Assembly (NCBI GenBank): GCA_009691765.1
Contig: SIAO01000001.1
Span: 1 to 64,000, forward strand
Length of the DNA: 64,000 nucleotides
DNA from: Planctomycetota bacterium
GTDB lineage: Bacteria > Planctomycetota > GCA-002687715
Direction of reading: 5' to 3'
The translations under genes and the position numbers were made by a program. Numbering within the stretch: position 1 is the stretch's first letter; each line of letters opens with the position of its first letter. The notes under the pieces are model-generated. The model saw nothing but the letters and a program-made list of their open reading frames with translations. It was not told the DNA's origin and searched no databases. Below, one piece after another: positions 26,932 through 35,561 of the stretch.

Positions 26932-27012
26932 GCAGAGGTTGTACCCGCTTCTTTATCGGCGACAAGCATTATAGTGTGTTGCACTCTTTGTATGACGCAC
27001 TATAGTGCCGCT
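26932..27012. promoter_or_regulatory. Divergent boxC/boxR promoter-operator region
   Basis: An 81-base intergenic region between the two starts. On the minus strand a perfect TATAAT lies at 26973-26968, about 37 bases before boxC. On the plus strand TTGCAC (26979-26984) and TATAGT (27001-27006) with a 16-base spacer could drive boxR. Overlapping these are a perfect 12-bp palindrome GCACTATAGTGC (26997-27008) and the inverted repeat AGTG-N5-CACT (26973-26985). TATAGTG recurs 31 bases apart (26970 and 27001), about three helical turns. This suggests a BoxR binding region that controls both genes; it is inference. Confidence 0.6.
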
Positions 27013-27780
27013 ATGCCAGCGCGCACTTCAGCATCCAGCTTAGAGCTTGCTCGCCTTGGAAAACGTCTTCGCTCCGCTCGTGCAGGCGTTGGACTTTCGC
27101 GCGACACTTTGGCGCAGCGCTCGAGTGTTTCTGTCCGTTTCATCGCAGAAGTCGAAGCTGGGCGCGGCAACATCAGCGTGCTGAAGTTGTTGGCCTTGGC
27201 GCGCGCGCTCAGCACAACAGGCGGCCTCCTTCTCGGTGAAGGTAGTGAAGGCCGAAAGCCGTTCGTGGTGCTCTGCGGCATGCGCGGCGCCGGCAAGAGT
27301 GCGTTGGGAGCGGCTGTTGCGAAGGAACTTGGCGTGACCTTTTTTGAACACGACCGCATGGTGGAAGAACGCGCCGGCATGGACCTGCGCGAGATTTTCA
27401 CGGTGCAGGGCGAAGAGTGGTACCGCTCGCAATCTCGTGCCGCGTTGCGCGACTTGATGGAACACGAAACACAGCCCCGCGTGATTGCCGCTGCTGGTGG
27501 CGTGGTGCTCGACCACGAACTGTGGACCATGTTGCGAGCGCGGACTCACACCGTGTGGCTCTCGGCGCGCGCCGAAGATCACTGGCGCCGCGTCGTGGCT
27601 CAAGGCGATCAACGCCCCATGCGTGGGCGGCCGGAGGCGCGCATCGAACTTGAACGCCTGCTCGCAGAACGCACGCCGCTCTATGCCATGGCTGCGGAGA
27701 AGATCGACACTTCGCGCCTCGGTGAGGTGCGCTCCAAGGCCGCGTTGCGCGCTATCGCACAACGCGCTTTTGTGCAGTAA
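27013..27780 (+). CDS. boxR: BoxR/BzdR-family regulator (XRE HTH plus shikimate-kinase-like domain)
   Basis: A 255-residue regulator. An XRE helix-turn-helix covers about residues 10-70 (LGKRLRSARAGVGLSRDTLA, FIAEVEAGRGNISV). A shikimate-kinase-like domain follows with P-loop GMRGAGKSALG, FFEHDRMVEERAG, EIFTVQGEEWYR and AAAGGVV. In BzdR/BoxR this domain is known to sense benzoyl-CoA and release the repressor. Its divergent placement next to boxC fits local control. The start at 27013 has no Shine-Dalgarno and lies close to the predicted promoter, so the mRNA could be leaderless. Divergent from boxC, convergent with aconitase. Confidence 0.92.
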   Translation: MPARTSASSLELARLGKRLRSARAGVGLSRDTLAQRSSVSVRFIAEVEAGRGNISVLKLLALARALSTTGGLLLGEGSEGRKPFVVLCGMRGAGKSALGAAVAKELGVTFFEHDRMVEERAGMDLREIFTVQGEEWYRSQSRAALRDLMEHETQPRVIAAAGGVVLDHELWTMLRARTHTVWLSARAEDHWRRVVAQGDQRPMRGRPEARIELERLLAERTPLYAMAAEKIDTSRLGEVRSKAALRAIAQRAFVQ

Positions 27781-27792
27781 GGCGCGAGCGCA

Positions 27793-30066
27793 TCAGCGGC
27801 GCGCGGCGCGCTCAGTGCGGATCAGATTGAGTGCGCTGCCAGCCTTGAACCAGTCGATCTGCTGAGGAGTCATGCTGTGGTCCAGCATGATCGTTTCGCA
27901 GGTGCCATCTTTGTGGTGCAGGACGCAACGGACTTTGATGTTAGGCGCAAGTTCGGCAAGCCCGACGATGTCTACGCGATCTTCTTCGAGGAACTTGGCG
28001 TAGTCGGCTGGGTCCGCAAAAGTGAAAGGCAAGATGCCCTGCTTCTTGAGATTGGTTTCGTGGATGCGCGCAAAGCTGCGCACGATCACGGCGCGTGCGC
28101 CAAGCCAGCGCGGAGACATGGCGGCATGTTCACGGCTCGAGCCTTCGCCGTAGTTGGTGTCGCCCACAGCAATCCAGCCACTGTTGCGCGCCTTGTAGTC
28201 GCGTGCGACAGCAGAGTATTGCGCGCGCACGCCGCTGAAGACGTTGAGCCCTTTGCCCGTAGCGCCGTCGAAAGCGTTCTTGGCACCGAGAAACATGTTG
28301 TCGCTGATGCGCTCGAGGTGGCCGCGGAAAGATAGCCATTTGCCCGCGGCGCTGATGTGGTCTGTTGTGCACTTGCCTGCGGCCTTCATCAGTACTGGCA
28401 CGCCGAGGATGTCTTGGCCGTCCCAGGCCGGGAAGGGGCTTAGGAGTGCCAAGCGCTGGCTCTCTGCAGCGACATTCACTTTCACACTGGACGTGTCGCG
28501 TGGCGCGGGGATGAAGCCTTGCGATCCCGATGCGAACCCGGCAGAGGGAAGTTCGTCAGCCGTGGGAGCAGTGAGCTTCACTTGCCGACCATCCGCCGTT
28601 GTGAGGCTGTCCTTCAGCGGATTGAAATCGAGTCGGCCGGCCAAGGCCATGGCCATGACGATTTCCGGACTGGCGATGAAGCAACAAGTTGCTGTGTTGC
28701 CGTCGTTACGCGCTTGGAAATTGCGATTGAACGAAGTGATGATGCTGTTCTTCGTGCCTTCCGGGGAGTCGTCACGCTTCCACTGTCCGATGCATGGCCC
28801 GCAAGCGTTGGCCAGCACCGTGGCGCCTGCGGCGTTGAGTTCTCCAAGGATGCCATCGCGTTCGATGGTGGCGTGCACTGCGATACTGCCAGGCGAAATG
28901 AGTAGCGGCGATTTTAAGGAGAGTCCCGCAGCACGTGCTTGACTCACGAGGTGCGCTGCGCGCCCCAAGTCTTCGTAGCTCGAATTGGTGCAGCTACCGA
29001 TGAGCGCCGCCGACAAGGCCACCGGCCAATCGTTCTCTTGAAGATCGGCGGCGAAAGCGCTGACCGGGCGCGCCAAATCTGGAGTGTGCGGGCCAACGAC
29101 ATGCGGTTCGAGGGTGTCGAGATCAATCTCCACAACTTGGTCGAAGTACTTCTGTGGGTTGGCTGCAACATCGGCGTCAGCGCACAACTCTGAAGCGTGG
29201 GCTTCAGCCAAAGTGGCGATGTCATTGCGTGCGGTGGCGCGTAGATACGCAGCCATGCGCGCGTCGAAGGGGAACACCGAACATGTGGCTCCGAGTTCCG
29301 CGCCCATGTTGGTGATGGTGGCTTTGCCCGTGCATGACAGCGAAGCGCAACCAGCGCCGAAGTACTCAATGATGGCCCCAGTGCCGCCGGCCACGGTGAG
29401 CATGCCGGCGAGGCGCAGGATCACATCTTTGGGTGCCGTCCAGCCAGAAAGTTGACCCTTCAAGTGCACGCCGATGAGTTTGGGGCTGCGCACATTCCAC
29501 GCGAGGCCCGCCATGACATCCACCGCATCGGCGCCGCCGACTCCGACCGCGAGCATGCCAAGGCCGCCAGCGTTGGGAGTGTGGGAATCGGTGCCGATGA
29601 TGAGTCCGCCAGGGAAGGCGTAGTTCTCGAGTATCACTTGATGAATGATGCCGCTACCGGGTTTCCAGAAGCCGATGCCCGCACGCGCTGAAGCGCTGCG
29701 CAGGAAATCGAACACCTCGGCGTTCTCGGTTTCTGCGATGGCTAGGTCGTTGCCGGCACCGACGCGCGCACGAATCAAGTGATCGCAATGCACCGTGGTC
29801 GGCACCGCAACGCGATCGAGGCCGGCGGAGAGGAACTGCAGCAACGCCATCTGCGCCGTGGCGTCTTGCATCGCCACGCGGTCTGGACGCAAATCAAGAT
29901 TGCTCTTGCCGCGCGTGAGCGCTTGGTCCGTCGGATCCAAATGTGTGACGAGGATTTTCTCAGCCAGCGTCAACGCACGGCCAAGACTTGCGCGCGCTGC
30001 AGCGTGGGCTGCGGCTTGGGTGGAATACAGGCGGGCAATGGCGCTGGTGCAGTCATGTGAATGCAT
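27793..30066 (-). CDS. acn: Aconitate hydratase (mitochondrial-type AcnA)
   Basis: A 757-residue 4Fe-4S hydro-lyase that interconverts citrate and isocitrate in the TCA cycle. Key motifs are present: LIIGTDSHTPNAGGLG, the cluster cysteines in GSCTNSSYED and NACGPCIGQW, and the C-terminal swivel domain with YGEGSSREHAA. Length and order match the eukaryotic-mitochondrial-like bacterial family. It ends 12 bases from the convergent boxR and is followed upstream (about 80 bases) by rpiA on the same strand. It can use acetyl-CoA and succinyl-CoA carbon from benzoate, but is a housekeeping gene. Confidence 0.96.
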   Translation of the reverse strand: MHSHDCTSAIARLYSTQAAAHAAARASLGRALTLAEKILVTHLDPTDQALTRGKSNLDLRPDRVAMQDATAQMALLQFLSAGLDRVAVPTTVHCDHLIRARVGAGNDLAIAETENAEVFDFLRSASARAGIGFWKPGSGIIHQVILENYAFPGGLIIGTDSHTPNAGGLGMLAVGVGGADAVDVMAGLAWNVRSPKLIGVHLKGQLSGWTAPKDVILRLAGMLTVAGGTGAIIEYFGAGCASLSCTGKATITNMGAELGATCSVFPFDARMAAYLRATARNDIATLAEAHASELCADADVAANPQKYFDQVVEIDLDTLEPHVVGPHTPDLARPVSAFAADLQENDWPVALSAALIGSCTNSSYEDLGRAAHLVSQARAAGLSLKSPLLISPGSIAVHATIERDGILGELNAAGATVLANACGPCIGQWKRDDSPEGTKNSIITSFNRNFQARNDGNTATCCFIASPEIVMAMALAGRLDFNPLKDSLTTADGRQVKLTAPTADELPSAGFASGSQGFIPAPRDTSSVKVNVAAESQRLALLSPFPAWDGQDILGVPVLMKAAGKCTTDHISAAGKWLSFRGHLERISDNMFLGAKNAFDGATGKGLNVFSGVRAQYSAVARDYKARNSGWIAVGDTNYGEGSSREHAAMSPRWLGARAVIVRSFARIHETNLKKQGILPFTFADPADYAKFLEEDRVDIVGLAELAPNIKVRCVLHHKDGTCETIMLDHSMTPQQIDWFKAGSALNLIRTERAARR

Positions 30067-30148
30067 GGTTTTCCTCGTGCAGCGGGTGCGCCCGCACCAT
30101 AGCGCACAAAGCGCATACCTCCATCACGGCACAGCAGAATCGGCGCGC

Positions 30149-30838
30149 TCAATTCGGCCGCGACACGATGCCTTGCGGCGTTGCAAAGATGGCGCGGGAG
30201 CACATGCCAAGAAACAAACCGTGCTCCACCACGCCCGGGCGTGCGTCAAGTGCGGCTGCCAGCGCGTTCACATCGCTGATGCCGTGCTCGAAGCGCAGAT
30301 CCACGATGATGTTGCCGTTGTCGGTCAGTTGCAAATCCCCGGTCTGCGACACCCGCGGCACAGGGCGCGCACCGAGATGCGTGAAGAAGGGGAGGTGCGA
30401 GCGCCAAGCAAACGTGACGACTTCGACTGGCACTGGCGAGCGTGTGCCAAGCCGCGGCACATCCTTGGTGGCATCTGCGATCACGACAAAGCGCCGCGCC
30501 GTGGTGGCCACCATCTTCTCGCGGAGCAGCGCACCGCCGAGCCCCTTCGTGAGGTTGAGATGCGGGTCCACCTCGTCGGCGCCATCAATGGCGAGGTCAA
30601 GAAGGTCCACGCTCTCGAGGGCCACCAGCGGAATCCCTTCTTCGCGGCATTGAGTCACTGTGCGCTCAGAAGTTGGTACGCCGGTGATGTCTTTCAATGT
30701 GCCAGCTCGCAGCCGTGCTCCGAGGCCGCGCAAGAGCCATGTCACCGTCGAACCGGTGCCGAGGCCAAGGCGCATACCGCTGCGCACTTCATCCAGGGCA
30801 GTCATGGCCGCTTGTTCTTTGAGGGCTTCGAGGTCCAT
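30149..30838 (-). CDS. rpiA: Ribose-5-phosphate isomerase A
   Basis: A 229-residue enzyme that interconverts ribose-5-phosphate and ribulose-5-phosphate in the pentose phosphate pathway. Typical motifs are GLGTGSTVTWLL (phosphate loop), GVPTSERT, DLAIDGADEVDPHLNLTKG and GGALLREKMVA, with the catalytic Glu/Lys in this segment, then DNGNIIVDL. Length matches RpiA (about 220-230). The ATG at 30838 starts 67 bases from the divergent EEP phosphatase gene. The aconitase gene lies 82 bases downstream. Confidence 0.95.
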   Translation of the reverse strand: MDLEALKEQAAMTALDEVRSGMRLGLGTGSTVTWLLRGLGARLRAGTLKDITGVPTSERTVTQCREEGIPLVALESVDLLDLAIDGADEVDPHLNLTKGLGGALLREKMVATTARRFVVIADATKDVPRLGTRSPVPVEVVTFAWRSHLPFFTHLGARPVPRVSQTGDLQLTDNGNIIVDLRFEHGISDVNALAAALDARPGVVEHGLFLGMCSRAIFATPQGIVSRPN

Positions 30839-30905
30839 GGGTTTGATTGTAGACAGCTATCCCCGCTTGGTCACTTCACGGTGCTGTTGGCATGATGCCC
30901 CTGTC

Positions 30906-31622
30906 ATGCGCTTGAAAATGCTTACGTGGAATGTGCACAAAGGGCAGGGAGTGATCGGCTCTCGGCCCGAGTTTCGCCAACTGGCCGCAGCGCTCGCCAA
31001 GTCAGATTCCGATCTCGTCTGCTGCCAAGAAGTGTTGCAGCCTGTGGGGCGCACGGCGCAAGACCGCATCATCGCTGGGGCGCTTTCTCACCATTCGAGA
31101 TTCACTGGGCACGCCAGCAACCGTCGCGGCGTTCATGGCATCGCCACGTTTTGCGAATGGCCCATCTCGCGCCATCGCCACGAGGATGTCAGCACGAACA
31201 GCTTCGAGAGGCGCGCGGTGTTGCATGTGCGCGTCCACCCGCGCGAAGGGGAGACCTTGCATGTGTTCAACGTGCATTTCGGATTGACGAGCCGTCAGCG
31301 CCGCACCCAGGCGGAGCGCCTCGCCGTGCTCATCGGGCACTGCGTCGGACCGGACGAACCTTTGATCGTGGCAGGGGATTTCAACGATTGGGACAGACGC
31401 ATCGAACGTCATCTCACCGATGCCGCCTTGGTGCACAACGCCTTGGCTCAGCTACAGCAGAAGGAGCGCCGCACCTATCCCGTGCGTCGGCCGCTGTTCG
31501 CCCTCGATCGCATTTACTACCGGGGTTTGGAATTGGTCGGAGCCAAAGTGCTGCGGGGCAAGCCTTGGACAGGCCTCTCCGACCACCTGCCACTGCGCGC
31601 CGAGTTCATCTTGCCGGGTTGA
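30906..31622 (+). CDS. Endonuclease/exonuclease/phosphatase (EEP) family protein
   Basis: A 238-residue soluble protein of the EEP fold. Visible motifs are MLTWNVHKG, the metal-binding Glu in CCQEV, VFNVHFGLT, the catalytic GDFNDW, LDRIYYRG and LSDHLPLRAEF with its terminal catalytic His. Family members cut phosphodiester bonds in DNA or lipids, or act as phosphatases; this compact form with WNVHKG is often next to cardiolipin synthase-like genes in other bacteria, but not here. The ATG at 30906 begins the conserved domain directly. Divergent from rpiA. Confidence 0.88.
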   Translation: MRLKMLTWNVHKGQGVIGSRPEFRQLAAALAKSDSDLVCCQEVLQPVGRTAQDRIIAGALSHHSRFTGHASNRRGVHGIATFCEWPISRHRHEDVSTNSFERRAVLHVRVHPREGETLHVFNVHFGLTSRQRRTQAERLAVLIGHCVGPDEPLIVAGDFNDWDRRIERHLTDAALVHNALAQLQQKERRTYPVRRPLFALDRIYYRGLELVGAKVLRGKPWTGLSDHLPLRAEFILPG

Positions 31623-31681
31623 ACGAGCCTCGTAGAGTTGGCCCCTAGACGGCGGCACCAAGAGCCCGCCCGGAGCTAAGC

Positions 31682-33550
31682 ATGACATACTTCACTTCAA
31701 TCCTTGCCCTCGTGCTGGTGTTTTTCAGCGCTACTTCCACAGCCCGTTTCGACGAGGGCATGTGGACCTACGACAACTTGCCGCTCAAGCTGTTGAAGGA
31801 GAAGTACAACTTCGAGCCTACGGCAGAATGGCTGAAGCAAGTGCGCACATCATCAGTGCGCGTTTCCACGGGCGGATCCGGCTCGTTCGTTTCCTCCAGC
31901 GGTCTCATCATGACCAACCACCATGTGGCTCTGGAATTGGTGAACAAGCTGAGCACCACCAACAGCGACTTCGTGAAAACGGGTTACTTGGCCAAGACTC
32001 AGGCGGAAGAGCTGAAGTGTCCTGATGCTGATGTGCGCGTGCTCGTGAACCTCGTGGATATCACGGATCGCTTGGATGCAGCTTTAGCAGGCAAGACCGG
32101 CGATGAAGCCAAGGGTGCTCGCGCAGCGGAGAGCAAGGCCATCAAGGCCGAGCTTGAAGTCGAAGGTCTGAAAGTCGAATTCACTTCGCTCTACACCGGT
32201 GGCCGTCAGATGGCGCACTGCTACAAAATCTGGAACGACGTGCGCTTGGTGTTCGTGCCAGAAATGGCGATCGCCTACTACGGCGGTGATTACGACAACT
32301 TCTGCTATCCGCGCTACTGCCTCGATGTCGCCTTCCTGCGCGCGTACGAAGACGGCAAGCCTGCGGATACCAGCGCAACGCATTTGAAGTGGAATCCGAA
32401 GGGTCCTGAGCAGAACGAACTGGTGTTTGTCTCAGGCCATCCTGGCAGCACGGGCCGCCAGATGCCTTACTCCAAGATGATCTTCGAGCGCGAGACGCAC
32501 AATCCGACCATCATCAGCATGCTGCGCTCGATGGAGTCCGCCATTGTTGAGTACGTCGGCGACAATGCCGAACGCAAGCTGGCCACGCTGGACGATCTCT
32601 TCGGTTACCGCAACTCGCTGAAGGCGTACGAAGGTCACCAGGTTGGCGCGACCGATCCTTCGCTGCTTGCACGCAAAAAGGATGAAGAGGATAAGTTACG
32701 CGGGCTCTGCAAAGATGACCCCGCAGTGGAAGCGGCGTTTGCCACGCTTGATCGCGTGATGGAAGCACGCAGCAAGTCGATCCCATTCTTGATGATGCCG
32801 CGCATCGCCCAAGATGTGTTCACAGGCCAGAGCGCCGATGCTGAACGAAACCGATGCAATCTCGCGGCCATGCTGCGCTACGGCAAAGAACGCCTCGGTG
32901 GCGATGACGCGTTTGTGAAGCAGTTCTTGGGCGACAAGCAGCCCAGCGAAGCGGCGGCCGGCATCCTTGGCGACGATGATCAGCTCGCAAGCATGCGTGA
33001 AGCCGTGAGGACCCGCGCCGAACCGTTCGCCGCTGAAGCGCGCAAACTGGGCGCAGAGGAAGCCGCAGCGGCAACCCTTATATCCAAGGCGCGTTTCAAG
33101 GTGTACGGCACCAGCCTCTACCCTGACGCAACGTTCACGCTGCGTCTGTCCTTCGGCGAAGTGAAGGGCTACGAGCTCGGTACCACGCTGGTTCCTTGGC
33201 GCACCACGATCGGTGGCCTGTTCGGCAAGGCCTCTGAGTTTGACGACAAGGCGCCCTTCGAAGTGCCAGCAACTTGGCGCGCGGCACAGGGCACTTTGAA
33301 CATGAATACGCCTTTCGACTTTGTGTCCACCTGCGACATCACCGGCGGCAACTCCGGCAGTCCTGTGGTGAATCGCAAAGGCGAAGTGGTGGGGCTCATC
33401 TTCGACGGCAACATCCAGAGCTTGCCGAATCACTACGTCTACGACGAGAAGATTGCGCGTAGCGTGTCTGTGGACACCGCAGCGATCTCTGAAGCACTGC
33501 TGAAGGTCTACAAGGCGATGGATCTCGCGGCCGAACTCGGCCTGAAGTAA
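31682..33550 (+). CDS. Secreted S46-family dipeptidyl-peptidase
   Basis: A 622-residue exported serine peptidase. After the signal peptide (MTYFTSILALVLVFFSATSTA) comes the family opening FDEGMWTYDNLP. The catalytic histidine is in IMTNHHVA and the catalytic serine in TGGNSGSPVVN, close to FDGNIQSLPNHYVYDE and the conserved RSVSVDT. DPP7/DPP11-type enzymes release dipeptides from peptides in the periplasm. It is shorter than most S46 proteins (about 700-720), with the deficit probably in the helical domain. GGAG lies six bases before the ATG at 31682. A hairpin terminator follows. Confidence 0.92.
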   Translation: MTYFTSILALVLVFFSATSTARFDEGMWTYDNLPLKLLKEKYNFEPTAEWLKQVRTSSVRVSTGGSGSFVSSSGLIMTNHHVALELVNKLSTTNSDFVKTGYLAKTQAEELKCPDADVRVLVNLVDITDRLDAALAGKTGDEAKGARAAESKAIKAELEVEGLKVEFTSLYTGGRQMAHCYKIWNDVRLVFVPEMAIAYYGGDYDNFCYPRYCLDVAFLRAYEDGKPADTSATHLKWNPKGPEQNELVFVSGHPGSTGRQMPYSKMIFERETHNPTIISMLRSMESAIVEYVGDNAERKLATLDDLFGYRNSLKAYEGHQVGATDPSLLARKKDEEDKLRGLCKDDPAVEAAFATLDRVMEARSKSIPFLMMPRIAQDVFTGQSADAERNRCNLAAMLRYGKERLGGDDAFVKQFLGDKQPSEAAAGILGDDDQLASMREAVRTRAEPFAAEARKLGAEEAAAATLISKARFKVYGTSLYPDATFTLRLSFGEVKGYELGTTLVPWRTTIGGLFGKASEFDDKAPFEVPATWRAAQGTLNMNTPFDFVSTCDITGGNSGSPVVNRKGEVVGLIFDGNIQSLPNHYVYDEKIARSVSVDTAAISEALLKVYKAMDLAAELGLK

Positions 33551-33578
33551 CGAAGCCTCGGGCGGCTTAGCCCAGCAA

Positions 33579-33610
33579 CAGTGGCTCGGATCCAAGGATT
33601 CGGGCCACTG
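33579..33610. terminator. Probable intrinsic terminator between convergent genes
   Basis: An inverted repeat lies 28 bases after the S46 peptidase stop and 33 bases before the convergent NagB-fusion stop. The left arm starts CAGTGGC at 33579 and the right arm ends GCCACTG at 33610. The arms pair over about 14 bases, with two G-U wobbles, around a four-base loop. A short TTTT follows at 33614-33617 on the plus strand. The wobbles make the plus-strand hairpin stronger than the minus-strand one, so it mainly terminates the S46 transcript. Confidence 0.6.
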
Positions 33611-33643
33611 AGCGTTTTGTACGGCGCGTGGCGCGGATGGCGC

Positions 33644-35146
33644 TCAGAGCAGGCGTTCGCGCACATAGCACTCGAGCAGCGGCACTTCGCGCAGGCCTGC
33701 GGTTTCGAGGCCGCCAAAGTGCGTTTCGCTGAACATCACTCCGCGAAGGCGCGCCAAGGCTATGGCGCCTTCATCGAAGGGCACGCGTTGCATTTGCGAA
33801 ACATGCGCGCGTACAGCCGCGAGCTTCTGGGCTTCGAGCGCCGGGCTGTAGTGCAGCAAAGTGTTGATGGCCGAGCGTTCGTGCTGAAACCAAGGGCCTT
33901 CAAAGGTCCAGAGCTCTGGGCGCCAGTCGGGTTGTGCAGCGCGCGCACTGTGCAACGCGGCTTCCAACGTGTGACGCGTGAGCCGATGCGTTGGGTGAGG
34001 GTCTGCTGCTGAGGGTGTGAGGATCCACTCAGGGCGCATGCTGAGAAGCAGCTCGGTGAGGCGCGCTACGTCGTCACTTTCGAGTGCAGTGGAATCGTAG
34101 AAACGCCCACGCAAGAACTGAGCCTTCGCTCCCAACAAGTGTGCTTCGCGCAGCACTTCAGTTTCCCGAAGTGCGGCCACTGCTGCAGGGTCGGTGATGC
34201 CCCGCACAGGTGCGCGCGCACCCGTGGTGCAGCACAGAATCACAGACTGCGCCGTGGCGCTCATGGCCAACAATGCGCCACAAGAGATGCTCGCGTCATC
34301 GGGGTGCGGAGAGACGCACAGCACAGGCCCGCTCGCGCGCAGCGTGGCTTCATCGAGAATGCGGGCTGGCAGAGCTTCACGATCGTCGCCGCGGCGCGTG
34401 AGCAGCGACGCCGCGTCCTCATCGAGGATGACCATGGCGCTGGAGTGCATGCGCACAAGACTTGCTGGACAGGCAGAATCGATGGGGCCTTCCAACATGC
34501 GCTGCACGGCGGCGGCCTTGTTGCGGCCCGTCGCCAAGAGCACGAGGCGCTGCGCTTGCAACAGTTCTCGTGGACCCGTTGTGATGGCGTAAAGCCCGCG
34601 GCCAGACTCTGAAAAACGCCGCGATTGCGCCTGCAAAGTCTCAGCGTGCAGTTGCACTCTGTGCGCGCCAGTCGAGAACGGCGTGCCCGGCTCGTTGAAT
34701 GCGATGTGACCGTTCGTGCCGATGCCAGCGAATTGAAACTGCACTGGTGACGCTTTGAGATTTGCTGCGAGCTGCTGCGCGGCATCTGGCGCCAGTCCGT
34801 CGATGGCATCGAAGTGCGGCGCGGGATTCAGTCCGTCGAAGAAGTTGTCTCGCAATTCGCGCGCCATGGAACCCACCTCGGTGCGGTTCACGCCTTCGTA
34901 TTCATCGAGGTGAGTGAAACGTACGCGCTGAAGTTGCAGTTCCTCTGCATGCGCGCGCAGTTGCTGGAATACCGGGATGAAGGTGCGTCCCGTGGCGAGT
35001 CCGACGCGAGCGGCGGAATTTGCGCAAAGCATGCGCTCGAGTTCATTTGCTGCCAGCGCAGCCGCATTCGCAGCGCCGCCGCACACGCACACTTCGAGTC
35101 TGTTGGCTCCGGTGCGCCAGCCGGACGCGCTTGCAGTTTTGCTCAC
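33644..35146 (-). CDS. Fusion of glucosamine-6-phosphate deaminase-like (NagB) and PIG-L/LmbE deacetylase domains
   Basis: A 500-residue cytosolic protein. Residues about 15-260 are a NagB-type domain (LATGRTFIPVF, the catalytic LDEYEG, GIGTNGHIAFNEPG). Residues about 275-480 are a PIG-L/LmbE zinc deacetylase (VSPHPDDASISCG with the H-DD ligands; HPTHRL with the third ligand). The two activities, removing acetyl groups from GlcNAc-type sugars and deaminating glucosamine-6-phosphate, would act in sequence, and similar fusions are known in Bacteroidetes. The start is a GTG at 35146. Not next to other amino-sugar genes. Confidence 0.88.
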   Translation of the reverse strand: MSKTASASGWRTGANRLEVCVCGGAANAAALAANELERMLCANSAARVGLATGRTFIPVFQQLRAHAEELQLQRVRFTHLDEYEGVNRTEVGSMARELRDNFFDGLNPAPHFDAIDGLAPDAAQQLAANLKASPVQFQFAGIGTNGHIAFNEPGTPFSTGAHRVQLHAETLQAQSRRFSESGRGLYAITTGPRELLQAQRLVLLATGRNKAAAVQRMLEGPIDSACPASLVRMHSSAMVILDEDAASLLTRRGDDREALPARILDEATLRASGPVLCVSPHPDDASISCGALLAMSATAQSVILCCTTGARAPVRGITDPAAVAALRETEVLREAHLLGAKAQFLRGRFYDSTALESDDVARLTELLLSMRPEWILTPSAADPHPTHRLTRHTLEAALHSARAAQPDWRPELWTFEGPWFQHERSAINTLLHYSPALEAQKLAAVRAHVSQMQRVPFDEGAIALARLRGVMFSETHFGGLETAGLREVPLLECYVRERLL

Positions 35147-35201
35147 ACACGAATCATGCCGAAGGCGTCGAGTTCCATCCAGTGCGCCCTATACTGAGCG
35201 C

Positions 35202-35561
35202 ATGAAATGGATGCGCGTTGGTGCGTTGCTTGCGGCGTTGTCGGTTGTTCTCGGTGCGCTAGGTGCACATGCGCTTGCAGAACGCTTGGATGCCACGAAC
35301 CACTTGGAACACTGGAAAACGGCGGTGCAGTACCAGTTTGCGGCTGTCCCGGGCCTCTTCTTGTTGGCCTTCGTGCATGCGCCACGCTGGTGTGGCACTG
35401 CGCTTTTTTTCGGTTGCATGCTTTTCTCTGGAAGTCTGTACGTCATCGCGCTCGGAGGCCCGAAATGGCTGGGGGCGGTGACTCCGCTGGGGGGCCTTCT
35501 GCTGGTAATGGGCTACTTCATGCTCGCATTCTCGAAAAAGTTGGTAGCGGACGAGCGGTAG
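35202..35561 (+). CDS. DUF423 membrane protein
   Basis: A 119-residue membrane protein with about four transmembrane helices. The family signature is visible: LLAALSVVLGALGAHAL near the start, then the tyrosine-containing HWKTAVQYQFAAVPGLFLLA, CMLFSGSLYVIALGGPKWLGAVTPLGG-type core and a short basic tail. The biochemical role of DUF423 is unknown. It diverges from the NagB fusion (55 bases between starts). The ATG at 35202 gives the expected family length. Confidence 0.9.
   Translation: MKWMRVGALLAALSVVLGALGAHALAERLDATNHLEHWKTAVQYQFAAVPGLFLLAFVHAPRWCGTALFFGCMLFSGSLYVIALGGPKWLGAVTPLGGLLLVMGYFMLAFSKKLVADER

Noticed and set aside
26464-27012. N-terminal extension of boxR into boxC
   Set aside because: The extra 183 codons lie antisense to boxC and lack domain sequence; the ATG at 27013 starts just before the HTH.
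27040-27762. A 240-codon frame antisense to boxR
   Set aside because: Shadow of the boxR reading frame; no family motif.
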